DNA of 64,000 nucleotides from Cytauxzoon felis (taxonomy: Eukaryota > Apicomplexa > Aconoidasida > Piroplasmida > Theileriidae): NCBI GenBank assembly GCA_020283715.1, contig JAIQCW010000188.1, forward strand, positions 119,237-183,236. Direction: 5' to 3'. Shown one piece after another: positions 49,678-59,170 of this stretch. Positions within the stretch are counted from its first letter, which is position 1; each line of letters begins with the position of its first letter. The position numbers and the translations under genes are program-made. The notes beneath the pieces were generated by a model that had not been told where the DNA came from, did no database searches, and was given only the letters and a program-made list of their open reading frames with translations.

Positions 49678-50216
49678 TCTAATCAATCATCTATAATACA
49701 TAACGTACACTCATCTTCTATTCCAATAGACATTACACATGAAGTTAACTATAGTATAGGCATTGAAACAACATCCACCTGAGGTTCAATCACAACATTC
49801 ACCTTTTCCACTAGGCGTGGTGCCTCTTCCTTATTTACTTCCCCGTAAACGGTATAGCCACTCCCAGAGATCGTGGCGAGGTTAGTAAGGATGTAACCTC
49901 AAGTGGAATACCCGCAGCTGATCTCAGGGAAGCGGAGGGGGAAGTAAATAAGGAAGGCCACCACGGCGAGTGGGAAAGAGAGGTCTATCGTACCTCGTGG
50001 TGATAACTTTGGGTGTAATAATAAGGAGTGGACAGGGCAAAAGGGGATTTAATATAAAAAAGAAATTGAAGAATCTTAAATAAATAAATCGAATAAAATA
50101 ATGTGGTGATAATTTATTGTTATATGGTGTATTTTTTTTAAAGCTCTACATTGCTACAATACCTTCCTTCGTATATAGTGTTAATTGTAATGTAATCTAA
50201 CCATCATTGATTCACT
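49678..50216. other. intergenic region, alpha4 to RING1-like gene
   Basis: About 540 bp. Roughly half is repeat copy 5. The remaining A+T-rich part (50013-50216) should contain the RING1-like promoter; nothing else is visible. Confidence 0.45.
49768..50012. mobile_element. dispersed modular repeat, copy 5 (intergenic)
   Basis: The copy begins ATCCACCTGAGGTTCAATC and contains CCACTAGGCGTGG, the shortened GCCACTCCCAGAGATCGTGGC module, GTAACCTCAAGTGGAATACCC, the inverse module CCCGCAGCTGATCTCAGGGAAGC, AAGTAAATAAGG, and the CCACCACGGCGAGTGG hairpin. It ends near GTACCTCGTGG. Its two halves are partly inverse to each other. It lies between the alpha4 proteasome gene and the RING1-like gene. Confidence 0.8.
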
Positions 50217-52302
50217 ATGTATATGATGGATATATTAAATAACAGAGGCATAGATGAATTAAATGAATTAGCTGGATCATTAACATGTGGTCTAACAATA
50301 TTTGAAGTTATCAGAAATCCCCGTATAGCCAATCCTTCCGAATATATAAATGTACAAACTAGTCTCAATGAATCTGGTCTACGAGAAGAAATCAGCTGTG
50401 CTATCTGCTCAGGAATCGTACATAAATGCGTCGTAATCAAAACATGTCTACATAGATTCTGCTCGTCATGTATAGAAAAATGCGTACGAATCGGGTATGT
50501 TCATAAATAGTCTCCACTTGAAGTCCAATCCAACTCTCTTCTCATTCGTCATTCCACCTGAAGTTGCAGTCCTTACGTTGCCACTCGCCGTTCCACCTGA
50601 GGTCGTCTTGCAGACAGCTTCTCTATTTACTTCCCCCTCAAGCTCCCATAGATCACTCTCGGGTTTTCCACTTGAGGTTACATCACTAAACTTTAGACAC
50701 GATCTCTGGGAGTGGCTCTACCCATTTGGGATAACAAATTAGAAGAAGCCTCCACGGCGAGTGGGATACAACGTTGTAACCTCAGGTGGAGAGCTGACAG
50801 CAGGACATCAAGTGGTGGCAATTAAGAAGAGAGTTGAATTGGACCTTCGTTGTAGTAGACAACATATGTTTTATTTTATGTTATATTTAATAATATATAG
50901 ATTGAGGGAGTGTCCAAAGTGTAGGAAGCATGTACCATCTAGGCGATTTTTGAAGCCTGATCCGATTTATGATTCGATAATATCGAGATTGATACCTAAT
51001 GTAAAAGTATTTGAGGAATTGAGTGATACATTTACAATGGCATTGAATAAGGGTTTATTGGAAAGAAAATTTTTTATATATAAGTGTTGTTAGGTATGAA
51101 GAATGATTCAAGTATAGAAATTATAAGATCAAATTTTCTGGATGAAAATCCTAAGATAGATATTGAGACTATAGATTCAAGTTTGTTGTTAAAATGAATC
51201 CAATTATTAATAAATTTATAGCGGAAGGATTACAATTTGGTAATATGTCTATGACAAGTCTATTTGATAATCGAGTTTATATGAAAGAAATTAAACAAAA
51301 AAGAAAAGGCATTATAGATTCATTACCAAAACCACCTATACATACACAATTAGTCTATAAACTCATCGCCGATGATAATCTACCACAAATCACACCAAAT
51401 GAGGTTTGCTAATATTACATACTCACCTTATATTCTACTCATTCATTGATGTACAATCATATTTTCCACTCGCCGTTCCACCTGAGGTCGTCTTGCAGAC
51501 AGCTCCTTTATTTACTTCCCCCTCCGCTTCCCTGAGATCAGCTGCGGGTGGTCCACTTGAGGTCCAATCACTAATTTCACTGTCATCATTTTTACCTCTA
51601 ATAATTGAAGGAAATCTCTAATTTCTGGGGAAATTACTGGAAATATCTCAATGAATATTGGATGAATTACTGATGTCAATATCTCATTCAAGAGGAATTT
51701 GTTGATTGTATTGGATTTACTCATCCTCACTTCATTCTAATTTATATTGATTGAGATGTCCTTTCAAACACAGATTCCGTCACTTTAGACGTATCTCGAC
51801 GAGATTAGAATGTATAACCTCAGGTGGAAGTAGACTACCTGGAAGCGATCTACGGGAGCTGGAAGGGGAAGTAAATAGAGAAGCTGTCTGCAAGACGACC
51901 TACAGTGGAGGTAACCTCAGGTGGAGGCTAGTGGATGAAGTGTAGATGATTGTACCTCGGTCGTAATATATAATACTTATTTCATACATTAATTAACTTA
52001 TAATATTACAGTTCCATTGTGATGGATTAGTGACTATAAGTCATTTATCGATGTATATAAAGACAGCATTAAAGATGCCTATTGCTTGTAAGATTTTTTT
52101 ATATACAAAGGTGGGTAGATTTTGTATATTTGATATATATAGTATAGGATCCTAATAATATCGCACCACCTACAGCTACAATAACATATTTAAGGAATAT
52201 GGTAATGTATATATATCTATTATATATAAATAATTATAGGCTTGTCTATTATCACATGAATATCTTAATGTATATTATAGTAATAAATTACCAATTAATT
52301 AA
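50217..52302 (+). CDS. RING1-like E3 ubiquitin ligase (RING plus RAWUL)
   Basis: Exons run 50217-50494, then from 50901, with further small introns, to TAA 52302. The RING finger is CAICSGIVHKCVVIKTCLHRFCSSCIEKC split by an intron from ECPKCRKHVPSRRFL. The following KPDPIYDSIISRLIPNV is the extension seen in RING1/RING2 and plant DRIP proteins. The C-terminus FHCDGLVTISHLSMYIKTAL ... PPTATITYLRNMACLLSH looks like a RAWUL ubiquitin-like domain. RING plus RAWUL is the layout of Polycomb RING1, which ubiquitinates H2A. Whether this protein does so is inference. Two of its introns (50495-50900 and 51404-52011) carry dispersed repeats. Smaller introns in the middle (near 51037 and 51180-51222) were placed by frame. 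The stop lies 4 bp from the convergent neighbour's stop. Confidence 0.75.
50495..50900 (+). other. repeat-bearing 406-nt intron interrupting the RING finger
   Basis: The donor gtatgttc follows CGAATCGG and the acceptor atatatag precedes ATTGAGGGAG. The join gives VRIGLRECPKC and restores the last zinc ligands of the RING finger. Confidence 0.85.
50512..50845. mobile_element. dispersed modular repeat, copy 6 (intronic)
   Basis: Modules include CCACTTGAAGTCCAATCCAAC, CCACCTGAAGTTGCAG, CCACTCGCCGTTCCACCTGAGG, GTCTTGCAGACAGC, CTCCCATAGATCACTCTCGGG, CCACTTGAGGTTACATC, CACGATCTCTGGGAGTGGC, CTCCACGGCGAGTGGGA, TAACCTCAGGTGGAGAGCTGACAGCAGGA, and an end GAATTGGACCTTCG. Several modules are repeated or truncated, so it looks like a mosaic. 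Confidence 0.8.
51466..51952. mobile_element. dispersed modular repeat, copy 7, with inverted arms and core
   Basis: Left arm (51466-51570: CCACTCGCCGTTCCACCTGAGG, GTCTTGCAGACAGCTCC, TTCCCTGAGATCAGCTGCGGG, CCACTTGAGGTCC) and right arm (51811-51952: AACCTCAGGTGGA, GATCTACGGGAGCTGGAAGG, AAGCTGTCTGCAAGACGACC, AACCTCAGGTGGA) are inverse to each other in module order. The A+T-rich core (51571-51810) is the inverse of the core in copy 2 and encodes on the minus strand, from an ATG at about 51724, SNTINKFLLNEILTSVIH and SPEIRDFLQLLEVK. The core looks like a captured fragment of another gene with a following splice donor. Confidence 0.82.
51722..51808. repeat. 87-bp identical core repeat, copy B
   Basis: The reverse complement of these bases equals 36324-36410 at every position I compared. 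It includes the palindrome ATCTCGACGAGAT and ends next to an ATG-led coding-like segment. Confidence 0.85.
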
Positions 52303-52306
52303 TATG

Positions 52307-53155
52307 TCAATTTGTTTTATCCTTTATAATCTCATTTAAATTCGTTATATGCTCCATTAATGTATTGTATAATGTACAGGAATTTATTATCAATTGAGAA
52401 TTCTGTGCCTCTAATAACCTTATCCTATTCTTCATATCCAATATACGCAATCTACACTCCATATTCTCACAAACATACGAATCTATATCATACCCATCAT
52501 CATGTATCATGTCCTCTAACAACTCATCCCTTATATCATACATTCCACTTGAAGTCATGCCGTCAGCTCCTTTATTTATTTCCCCTTCCAGCTCCCGTAG
52601 ATCGCTTCCAGGTAGTCCACTCGATGTCCAATCAATATCTTCTAGCACACCTACTCTTCCACTAGGCGTGGAGCCTCTTCCTTTTACCTCCCCTTCCAGC
52701 TCCCGTAGATCGCTTCCAGGTTCCACTTGAGGTCCAGTACTAACTCCACTTTCCATTCCACTCGCCGTGGTGGCCTCTCTATTTACCTCACCTCGACTCC
52801 CATGGATCGTCTCGGATTCTTCGCCACGATCTCCGGGAGTGGCTCTACTCTTTAGAGATAGGTAATTAAAAGAGCTGACGGCAGGACGAAGAGAGTTGGA
52901 TTGGACCTCGAGTGTAGATGATAAGGTTGTAACCTCAGGTGGAGGATGATCTTTGAATGAATTATAATCATTGATATCTTTATTATTTAATTGATTATAT
53001 ATCTTGTTGCGATTGTTTTTGTAAGTGTGTAAATTATTATAGTCATTTGTAATAGTTGTTGTTGAATGTATAAGTTGTGAGAATCTATTAATATTATTAC
53101 TGGAATCAAATACTGATAATGATTCAATTATATTTAAATATTCATTAAAATTCAT
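52307..53155 (-). CDS. unknown coiled-coil-like protein with a repeat-encoded middle
   Basis: A single open frame of 282 residues from ATG 53155. Residues 1-69 (MNFNEYLNIIESLSVFDSSN..) and 205-282 (MYDIRDELLEDMIH.., MKNRIRLLEAQNSQLIINS) look like normal A+T-rich coding sequence. The latter is a probable short coiled coil. Residues of about 70-204 are encoded by dispersed repeat copy 8 ([42 protein letters not shown]) with no stop codon. I do not recognise the flanking protein. Either the insert is translated, or it is removed by splicing, since it begins CCTGAG|GT and has an AG near its end; without transcripts the two cannot be told apart. The stop lies 4 bp from the convergent RING1-like gene's stop. 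Confidence 0.55.
   Translation of the reverse strand: MNFNEYLNIIESLSVFDSSNNINRFSQLIHSTTTITNDYNNLHTYKNNRNKIYNQLNNKDINDYNSFKDHPPPEVTTLSSTLEVQSNSLRPAVSSFNYLSLKSRATPGDRGEESETIHGSRGEVNREATTASGMESGVSTGPQVEPGSDLRELEGEVKGRGSTPSGRVGVLEDIDWTSSGLPGSDLRELEGEINKGADGMTSSGMYDIRDELLEDMIHDDGYDIDSYVCENMECRLRILDMKNRIRLLEAQNSQLIINSCTLYNTLMEHITNLNEIIKDKTN
52546..52945. mobile_element. dispersed modular repeat, copy 8 (inside an exon)
   Basis: On the plus strand: CCACTTGAAGTCATGCCGTC, CCTTCCAGCTCCCGTAGATCGCTTCC, CCACTCGATGTCCAATC, CCACTAGGCGTGGAGCCTC, the CCAGCTCCCGTAGATCGCTT module again, CCACTTGAGGTCCAGTACT, CCACTCGCCGTGGTGGCC, GCCACGATCTCCGGGAGTGGC, CTTTAGAGATAGGTAATTAA, GCTGACGGCAGGACGAAG, TTGGATTGGACCTCGAGTG, and TAACCTCAGGTGGA. 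On the minus strand it is open throughout in the host frame. Confidence 0.82.
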
Positions 53156-53172
53156 AATAATTTAATATAAAT

Positions 53173-56171
53173 TTAATGTGGATGTATTTTACGTGATTTA
53201 TTCTTTGGTTTTTTTTTAGCCTTACGTTTATCTTTCTTAAGTCTTTTATCTACAGCCTTATATAATTTTCTAGTATTAGATTTATTTGATTTCATAACAT
53301 TTGATATACCAGATTTTCTAGATATAATATAAACTTTATCTCTTTTTGTTGATGATATATTTTTAGCTTTACGTATTAATTTATTTTTATTTATAGGCTT
53401 TAATGTATCAGATGTTGATTCAATTTTTGATTCTATACTCTTAAATTTTCTTTGCATACGAATTTTTTTACGCTGCTTAGCTTCTAATACTTTTTTAATT
53501 GGTCTATTTTTTATCTCTAATAATTTCTTATTATATTTCGATATTAATTCATCATTTACTGGATATTTAGGCTTATTATATTTTTTTTCATCATCAATAA
53601 ACCAATTTGGTAAATATTCATCATTAAATACTCTTTTATTATATGCACCATCAATTAAAGCCATTCTCGTCTTTTTATTTATCAATAATGATCCTAATGC
53701 CTGTACTTGAGCTAATGATTCAGGATCTTTTGGTATTTTATCTTCATCGTCATCCTCTTCTTCATCTTCATCTTCTTCCTCCTCTTGTATATCAGCATCA
53801 GATTTCGCTGGTACAAATTTAATCTCATTTCGACTCGAAGATAATCTCTTACTAACCTTTACATCATCCAACCCCTCTGTAAAAATCGACTGGTCAAACC
53901 AACGCTGAGTAGTAATATCAATTGAAGATATATCGTCCACCAAAAGTCCATCTTTACCATCGTATGGAGGTTCTCTACCTGAGGTCAAAATCGCTACACC
54001 TTTCGTTCCACTAGGCGTGGTGCCTTCTCTATTTAATTCCCCCTCAAGTTCCCGTAGATCACTTTCGGGTAATCCACTTCCACTTGAGGTCATGTACTCA
54101 ACTTCAGCCTCACCTTCTCTACTCCACCTCTCCTTTCCACTCGCCGTGGTGGCCTCTCTATTTACCTCACCTCGACTCCCATGGATCGTCTCGGATTCTT
54201 CGCCACGATCTCCGGGAGTGGCTCTACTCTTTAGAGATAGGTAATTAGAGGAAGGCTCCACGCCGAGTGGAATACTGGTTGTAACCTCAGGTGGAGGAGA
54301 TGACGATTGGTCTTCGAGTGGATTATCATCTGTAATGTGATTATTATTATTATTATTCTTCTTGAGTGAGTATTGAACTTGAAGATCGACATCCATTTTG
54401 AGTATTCGTTTAATTTCATCATCATCTTCGTCATCTTCTTCCTCATCATCAGTGTATGATTCAGATGAATCTTCATCTTGTGAGTCTATATAAGGTAAAG
54501 ATTCTAAATCTCCTTTAATATTATTAAATTGGAATAATTCTGGATCTTGACCAATAAATCCTATAGATGATGATGTCGACTTGCCACGCTTCTTTGATAA
54601 TAATCTACGCCTCTTCCTCTCCTTACGCCTCTCCTCCATACGCAATTCCTCCATCAATTTTAATTCCTCCGACTCCAAATTTACATACTCTTCATCTTCT
54701 ACACCCGTGGTCAGTACTGACATTCCACCTCTGTTCGTCTTGCAGACAGCTCTTCCTTTTACTTCCCCTTCCAGCTCCCGTAGATCGCTTCCAGGTTCCA
54801 CTTCCACTTGAGGTCTAGTACTACACTTCATTCCATCTACACCTCCACCTTCGCCACGATCTCCGGGAGTGGCTCTACTCTTTAGAGATGTATAATTGGA
54901 AGAAGCCTCCACGGCGAGTGGATCAGAGTTGGATTGGTCTTCGAGTGGATTATCTTCGTCATCTATTTCTTGTACATTATTGATGATAGTCTTCATTTCT
55001 TCACTTTTCCCACATTGATCATCTTGTGGTAATTCTCTGAGTAATTTCATTCTCCATTTTAATAATGCATATAAATCAGATTTTCCAGCTACTTTAAGAT
55101 CAGAGCATAGAATTTTAATTTCTTGTGTGGTGTGAATATTATTAATTATATATTTTAATAATCTTTTATCATCTTCATGATCCCCACATTTAAATAATAT
55201 TTTATTATTATTTAATAATAAATTAGCGGGTTTATTATTTTTAATAAATTCAATTACATTAATTTCATTATAATCATCACCAGGTTCATAACCATTATTT
55301 TTAATTTATTTTTTCTTTAATTAATTGATTTAATGATTTATTTAAATTATCATTTAATAAATTATTATTATTATTTAATTGAAATATAAAATTAATATTA
55401 AATATATTTTCATTTAATAATTTTAATGTTTTAAATCCAATACAAATTGCATAAATTTCAGCTGATACATTTCTACTACTTTGTGGTTTAGTTATTTTTA
55501 TATTATCAAAACAATTACTTAACATCCATACTAATGAATTATAATCTATAGATCTATATATAATATTATTTATTAGAAGAAGAAAAAAAAAATTTTATAT
55601 TCATTAAAATTTACCTGAAAATTTTTGTTACAAATATACCACCACATTTTAATATACTACATGCTAATTTTGTTGCTTCTAATACTAATAAATTTTGATT
55701 AAATGCATCTATATTCCAATTACAACCCATATTTGGAGCACCATCATGTAATACTACATCAACTTCCATACCCTTTTTATTTAATTAATTTTTATTTATT
55801 ATTATAACATACCTTTAAATAATTCATTATCATTGAACGACATTTTAATGTCCTTATATCACTCTGTATTGTTATTACACCTTTTATAGGCTTTATTGGT
55901 ACCAAATCTACACCAATTATAGTACTAGATATAGGAAGCTGTTTACTAGCAACTTGAAGCCAACCACCAGGTGCTGCACATAAATCTACCAATACACTAT
56001 ATTCAATTATATATTTATATATACTCAAACTCACTTGCAATCTCTAAAAAAATTATATCTCTTAGCCAATTGTATAATCTTAAAAGCAGATCTTGATCTA
56101 TAACCATGCTCCTTAGCAAGATGATAATATTTATCCAATCTATCTTTACCAGTCTTATGCTTAACCTTCAT
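53173..56171 (-). CDS. SPB1: SPB1/FTSJ3-like 2'-O rRNA methyltransferase with two repeat-encoded inserts
   Basis: From ATG 56171 ([20 protein letters not shown]). The RrmJ-type methyltransferase shows [44 protein letters not shown] and [10 protein letters not shown], so the K-D-K-E catalytic tetrad is present. The middle part ([35 protein letters not shown]) and the Spb1 C-terminal domain ([36 protein letters not shown]) complete the family layout. Spb1 methylates 25S rRNA and is needed for 60S assembly. The frame breaks near 55303-55310 (KEKIN then stop; one base removed restores GYEPGDD), with no intron available. Two dispersed repeats lie in frame in the acidic linker (54718-54965 and 53980-54330), both following NPLEDQS. 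They add roughly 190 residues with no stop. Confidence 0.88.
53980..54330. mobile_element. dispersed modular repeat, copy 9 (inside SPB1 exon)
   Basis: The copy begins on the coding strand after AATCCACTCGAAGACCAATC with CCACCTGAGGTTACAACC and ends GACCTCAGGTAGAGAACC. Translated it gives [48 protein letters not shown]. The same peptide blocks occur in copy 8 in another gene. It lies in the acidic, poorly conserved linker of SPB1, where extra sequence would be tolerated. Confidence 0.82.
54718..54965. mobile_element. dispersed modular repeat, copy 10 (inside SPB1 exon)
   Basis: On the coding strand it follows AATCCACTCGAAGACCAATC and contains CTCTAAAGAGTAGAGCCACT, CCCGGAGATCGTGGCGAAGG, GACCTCAAGTGGAAGTGGAA, GGAAGCGATCTACGGGAGC and GCTGTCTGCAAGACGAACAG. 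It encodes [35 protein letters not shown]. It is shorter than copy 9 but uses the same orientation and the same reading frame. Confidence 0.82.
55303..55310 (-). other. frame break in SPB1
   Basis: On the minus strand the reading LIKEKIN meets TAA, while the family sequence continues one frame over as NNGYEPGDD. Removing one T from the AATTAAAAA stretch joins them without a stop. The interval has no GT that could begin an intron. Sequencing or assembly error in a poor-complexity A+T stretch is the simplest reading; a real lesion cannot be excluded. Confidence 0.65.
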
Positions 56172-56770
56172 TCTGTTACATTTAATATGCGATATTTTGT
56201 AAATAATATACAATTAACCCAATCAAAGTAAAGAGGGTAAGTAAATCATAAAAAAAATATTACATGAAAAACAATTAAATTATTATTATTATATTTATAA
56301 TCATTAAAAAAAACTTTTATTTATTAATTTAATTAGATTTATTATAAAATATCTATAATCTTTTTATCCTCCACTACAACTCTACCCGAGGTACAATCCA
56401 CCCCTTCTCCACCTGAGGTTACAACCTCTATTCCACTCGCCGTGGAGGCTTCTTCCAATTACCTATCTCTAAAGAGTAGAGCCACTCCCAGAGATCGTGG
56501 CGAAATATCCGAGACGATCTATGGGAGTCGAGGCGAGGTAAATCGAGAGGCCATCACGGCGAGTGGAATGAAGAGTAGTACTGGACCTCAAGTGGAATAC
56601 CTGGAAGCGATCTACGGGAGCTGGAAGGGGAGGTAAAAGGAAGAGGCTCCACGCCTAGTGGATAGAGAGTTGGATTGGACCTCAGGTGGAGTGGATCAAT
56701 GTATATATTCATATGGTAGCGTTTAAACTAAATTAGAGATCGTTAGTTGTGACGTGTCATTTGACTTCAG
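56172..56770. other. intergenic region, SPB1 to V-ATPase c''
   Basis: About 600 bp between the SPB1 start and the V-ATPase c'' stop, both minus strand. The left 200 bp are A+T-rich with homopolymers and should hold the SPB1 promoter; the rest is mostly repeat copy 11. Confidence 0.5.
56388..56692. mobile_element. dispersed modular repeat, copy 11 (intergenic)
   Basis: Modules: CTACCCGAGGTACAATCC, CCACCTGAGGTTACAACC, CCACTCGCCGTGGAGGC, ATTACCTATCTCTAAAGAG, GCCACTCCCAGAGATCGTGGC, GAGACGATCTATGGGAGTCG, GGCCATCACGGCGAGTGG, GACCTCAAGTGGAATACC, GGAAGCGATCTACGGGAGC, GGCTCCACGCCTAGTGG, and TTGGATTGGACCTCAGGTGGA. It also reads as an open frame ([14 protein letters not shown]) over 64 codons although no gene is evident here. 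This shows that the openness is a property of the element itself. Confidence 0.82.
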
Positions 56771-57466
56771 CTAAGGTACTATCGACAGTATAATGACTCC
56801 AACTATAACTCCAAATAGTCCTACGTTGTAAATAATAAATAACAAATTGTTAAAGTACCTAATACGTTGGCGAAAATTTCAACCATTAAGACTTTGACAA
56901 ATAGTTGAGGCTTCTGAGCGTCTGCCAGAGCACAGGCACTTCCAACTACACCAACTGATACACTAATGGAAATTAGTGATGTGTATAATAATATACTTCA
57001 ACAAACCCGCATGATAAATTTGATAATCCTACAATTAAACCAACAGCGAACATAGCCCATCCTCTAAATACGTCCATAATATACTTATCAGTTTGGGCTA
57101 AATCTGCAGTGAAATCTAGAGGTCTAACAACTCCACTAAATTTATTAGAGGCATTCATCAATAATACAGAAATAATTAGTCCATAAATACCAATAGCTTC
57201 ACAGAAAATGACAGATATAAGATTTTTTACTGTTATCCTAGGTGACTTTACTGATCCTCCCATGATTGATGGACCACAGAGTAGTATACCCCTATATATT
57301 AATGTATAATCATTTCCAAAGTCAATTGGACATTAGACAACAACATTTAAATTCAAACTTACGTTGAAGCTCCAAGAACAGAGAGTGCTAGAGATAGAAA
57401 AATACCTAAATATCCCCAAAATGTGGGCGGTATTTGCTCAAAAATTGATGCCCATGTAGTATACAT
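56771..57466 (-). CDS. V-type ATPase proteolipid subunit c''
   Basis: Four exons from ATG 57466 ([20 protein letters not shown]) to TAG 56771. Membrane helices carry the proteolipid signature: [19 protein letters not shown], the loop [18 protein letters not shown] followed by [17 protein letters not shown] with the proton-binding Glu, [40 protein letters not shown] and [19 protein letters not shown] with a second Glu. The first-helix position and KSPRI fit c'' (Vma16/ATP6V0B) rather than c. The subunit forms part of the rotating ring of the vacuolar proton pump. Confidence 0.92.
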
Positions 57467-57731
57467 GATGATATTGAATGTCCTTATGAAAATGTATAAA
57501 TTTGTGCAATATTTATGCGATTATAACTTGAAATTACATTATAGTGTATTTATTTAGGACATTTTAACATTAAAATAATTTAAATTGAATAACAATACAT
57601 ATAAAAGTATTATACATATAGTCAATACCAATGGGGGATATGATATAGCCCAAACAGATGATGGATATATAAGATATTTCCATGTATATATATATTATAG
57701 TAAATGTGTATATTAAAATGTATTTTATAAT
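57467..57731. promoter_or_regulatory. divergent promoter region, V-ATPase c'' / SNARE-like
   Basis: About 265 very A+T-rich bases between two divergent starts. Both promoters should be here; no defined element is visible. Confidence 0.4.
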
Positions 57732-58454
57732 ATGAAAAATAATAAATTTGATACATCTTATGAAAATTATCTTAATAAATTCAATAAATATGAAAGTACT
57801 ATAGGAGATGATACATTTAAAGAGGATAAAATAACATATTTTAATAAATCAAAGAATGATATATCATTATTAATTGAACATATTGAATCATATTTAGTTA
57901 ATAAAAATCTTAATGAAAATGAATGGCAAAAAGTGATATCATTACGTAATAATGCTAAAGTCAAATTAAATGATTGTAATGATAGACTAAATGAAATATT
58001 AAAATCAGATTTTGTTACTACAGATAAGATGAAACTATTACAAATGCAAAGATATCGTAGAATCTTTGATCAATTAACTAATGAATTTAAAATCTGTAAT
58101 AAGAAACTTGATACACAATATCAAACTTATATGTTATTCAATACTAATAAAACACAATATAATAAATCTAATATTATCAATTCTGGTAAAGCTATTATGG
58201 AAGCTATCATCGATGTTGAATCACTTACAGAACAAGCCAGTATAAATTTAAATGTATTAAAAAAAGGTAATAAACAAATGAATAAAGTTTATAATCGTCT
58301 AAATCTTATGGTCGATGAACATTTATTCAATATTACAAAATTACAAAAAAAAATCAATTTCATCTTCATTCGAAATAAAAGAATCATCGCACTCATCATC
58401 GCTATACTCACAATCTTTTCATTCTATAAAATCTACCATAAATTATTCACATGA
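57732..58454 (+). CDS. Qb/Qc SNARE-like tail-anchored protein
   Basis: A single exon of 240 residues from ATG 57732. The protein is largely helical with heptad-like spacing. It ends with one membrane segment (IIALIIAILTIFSFYKIY) and a very short lumenal tail, the layout of a tail-anchored SNARE. The stretch before the membrane (AIMEAIIDVESLTEQASINL, NKVYNRLNLMVDEHL) could be the SNARE motif of a GOS1-, VTI1- or SEC20-like protein, but I cannot see the diagnostic central Gln with confidence. The composition (Asn, Lys, Ile) is A+T-driven. Confidence in the gene is high, in the family moderate. Confidence 0.65.
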   Translation: MKNNKFDTSYENYLNKFNKYESTIGDDTFKEDKITYFNKSKNDISLLIEHIESYLVNKNLNENEWQKVISLRNNAKVKLNDCNDRLNEILKSDFVTTDKMKLLQMQRYRRIFDQLTNEFKICNKKLDTQYQTYMLFNTNKTQYNKSNIINSGKAIMEAIIDVESLTEQASINLNVLKKGNKQMNKVYNRLNLMVDEHLFNITKLQKKINFIFIRNKRIIALIIAILTIFSFYKIYHKLFT

Positions 58455-58526
58455 ATTTATATACAACACTTACATGTAATAAATACCAACACTAGAGAAT
58501 AATATGATTACAATCTTTCCACATAA

Positions 58527-58622
58527 CCTGAGGTCCAATTCACATCTTTTCCATTGCATGGAGCTCTTTTAATTACCTATCTCTAAAGAGTAAAGTCACT
58601 CCCAGAGATCGTGGCGGAAGTG
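58527..58622. mobile_element. dispersed modular repeat, copy 12a (fragment)
   Basis: The modules ACCTGAGGTCCAATTC, AATTACCTATCTCTAAAGAG and TCACTCCCAGAGATCGTGGC are present, then the homology stops. This is a truncated or decayed copy. Confidence 0.7.
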
Positions 58623-58975
58623 TAATCACTATATATAGATAACAGCACATAACCCCAGAATGTCGGGATAAAAAACACCATTTTCACTACATTTTAACAG
58701 TCTAATGAAGATATATACATGAATATAATACATACATATATAATAATACAATTGAATGATGATGTATAGTTGTATGAAGATATATAACTATTCATATAAA
58801 TAATTATTATAATATATATACTATATTACTACTAACATGATCTGAAGTATAGTAACTATATTATACTAATAATAATACTAACTATATATACTATAATAAA
58901 TTATTAAAATATTATAAGAAGATTGTAAGTTATTAAGAGAAGATTTTTATTGTATTTAATTGAGAATATTAGAGG

Positions 58976-59170
58976 ATGTAACCTCAAGTGGAACCCGTAG
59001 CTGATCCATCGGAGCTGGAGGGGGAGGTAAATAAAAAAGCTGACGGCAGGATTGACATCAAGTGGAGAGCCTCAACAGCAGTTGGATGATAATGTTATAA
59101 GCTCAAGCATATAACCTGAAAGCGATCTCTTGGAAGCGGAGGTGAAGTAAATGAAGAAGACTCCATGCCT
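58976..59170. mobile_element. dispersed modular repeat, copy 12b (degraded)
   Basis: The modules GTAACCTCAAGTGGAACCC, a diverged form of the AGCTGATC...GGGAGC hairpin, GAAGTAAATAAA, GCTGACGGCAGGA and ATCAAGTGGAGAGCC are recognisable, with more changes than in other copies. With fragment 12a it may once have formed one element split by later A+T-rich DNA. Confidence 0.65.

Larger units (their letters stand above)
51404..52011 (+). other. repeat-bearing 608-nt intron before the RAWUL exons
   Basis: The donor gtttgc follows CCAAATGAG and the acceptor atattacag precedes TTCCATTGTGATGG. The join TPNEFHCDGLVTISHL keeps the frame into the C-terminal domain. Confidence 0.83.

Noticed and set aside
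54017..54244. Plus-strand open frames in the repeats inside SPB1 and its neighbour
   Set aside because: They are reverse-strand readings of the GC-richer repeat, opposite to genes with clear family support.
56442..56636. Open frame through repeat copy 11 ([14 protein letters not shown]...)
   Set aside because: It is the element's own stop-free frame; there is no host coding sequence on either side and no start in a sensible place.
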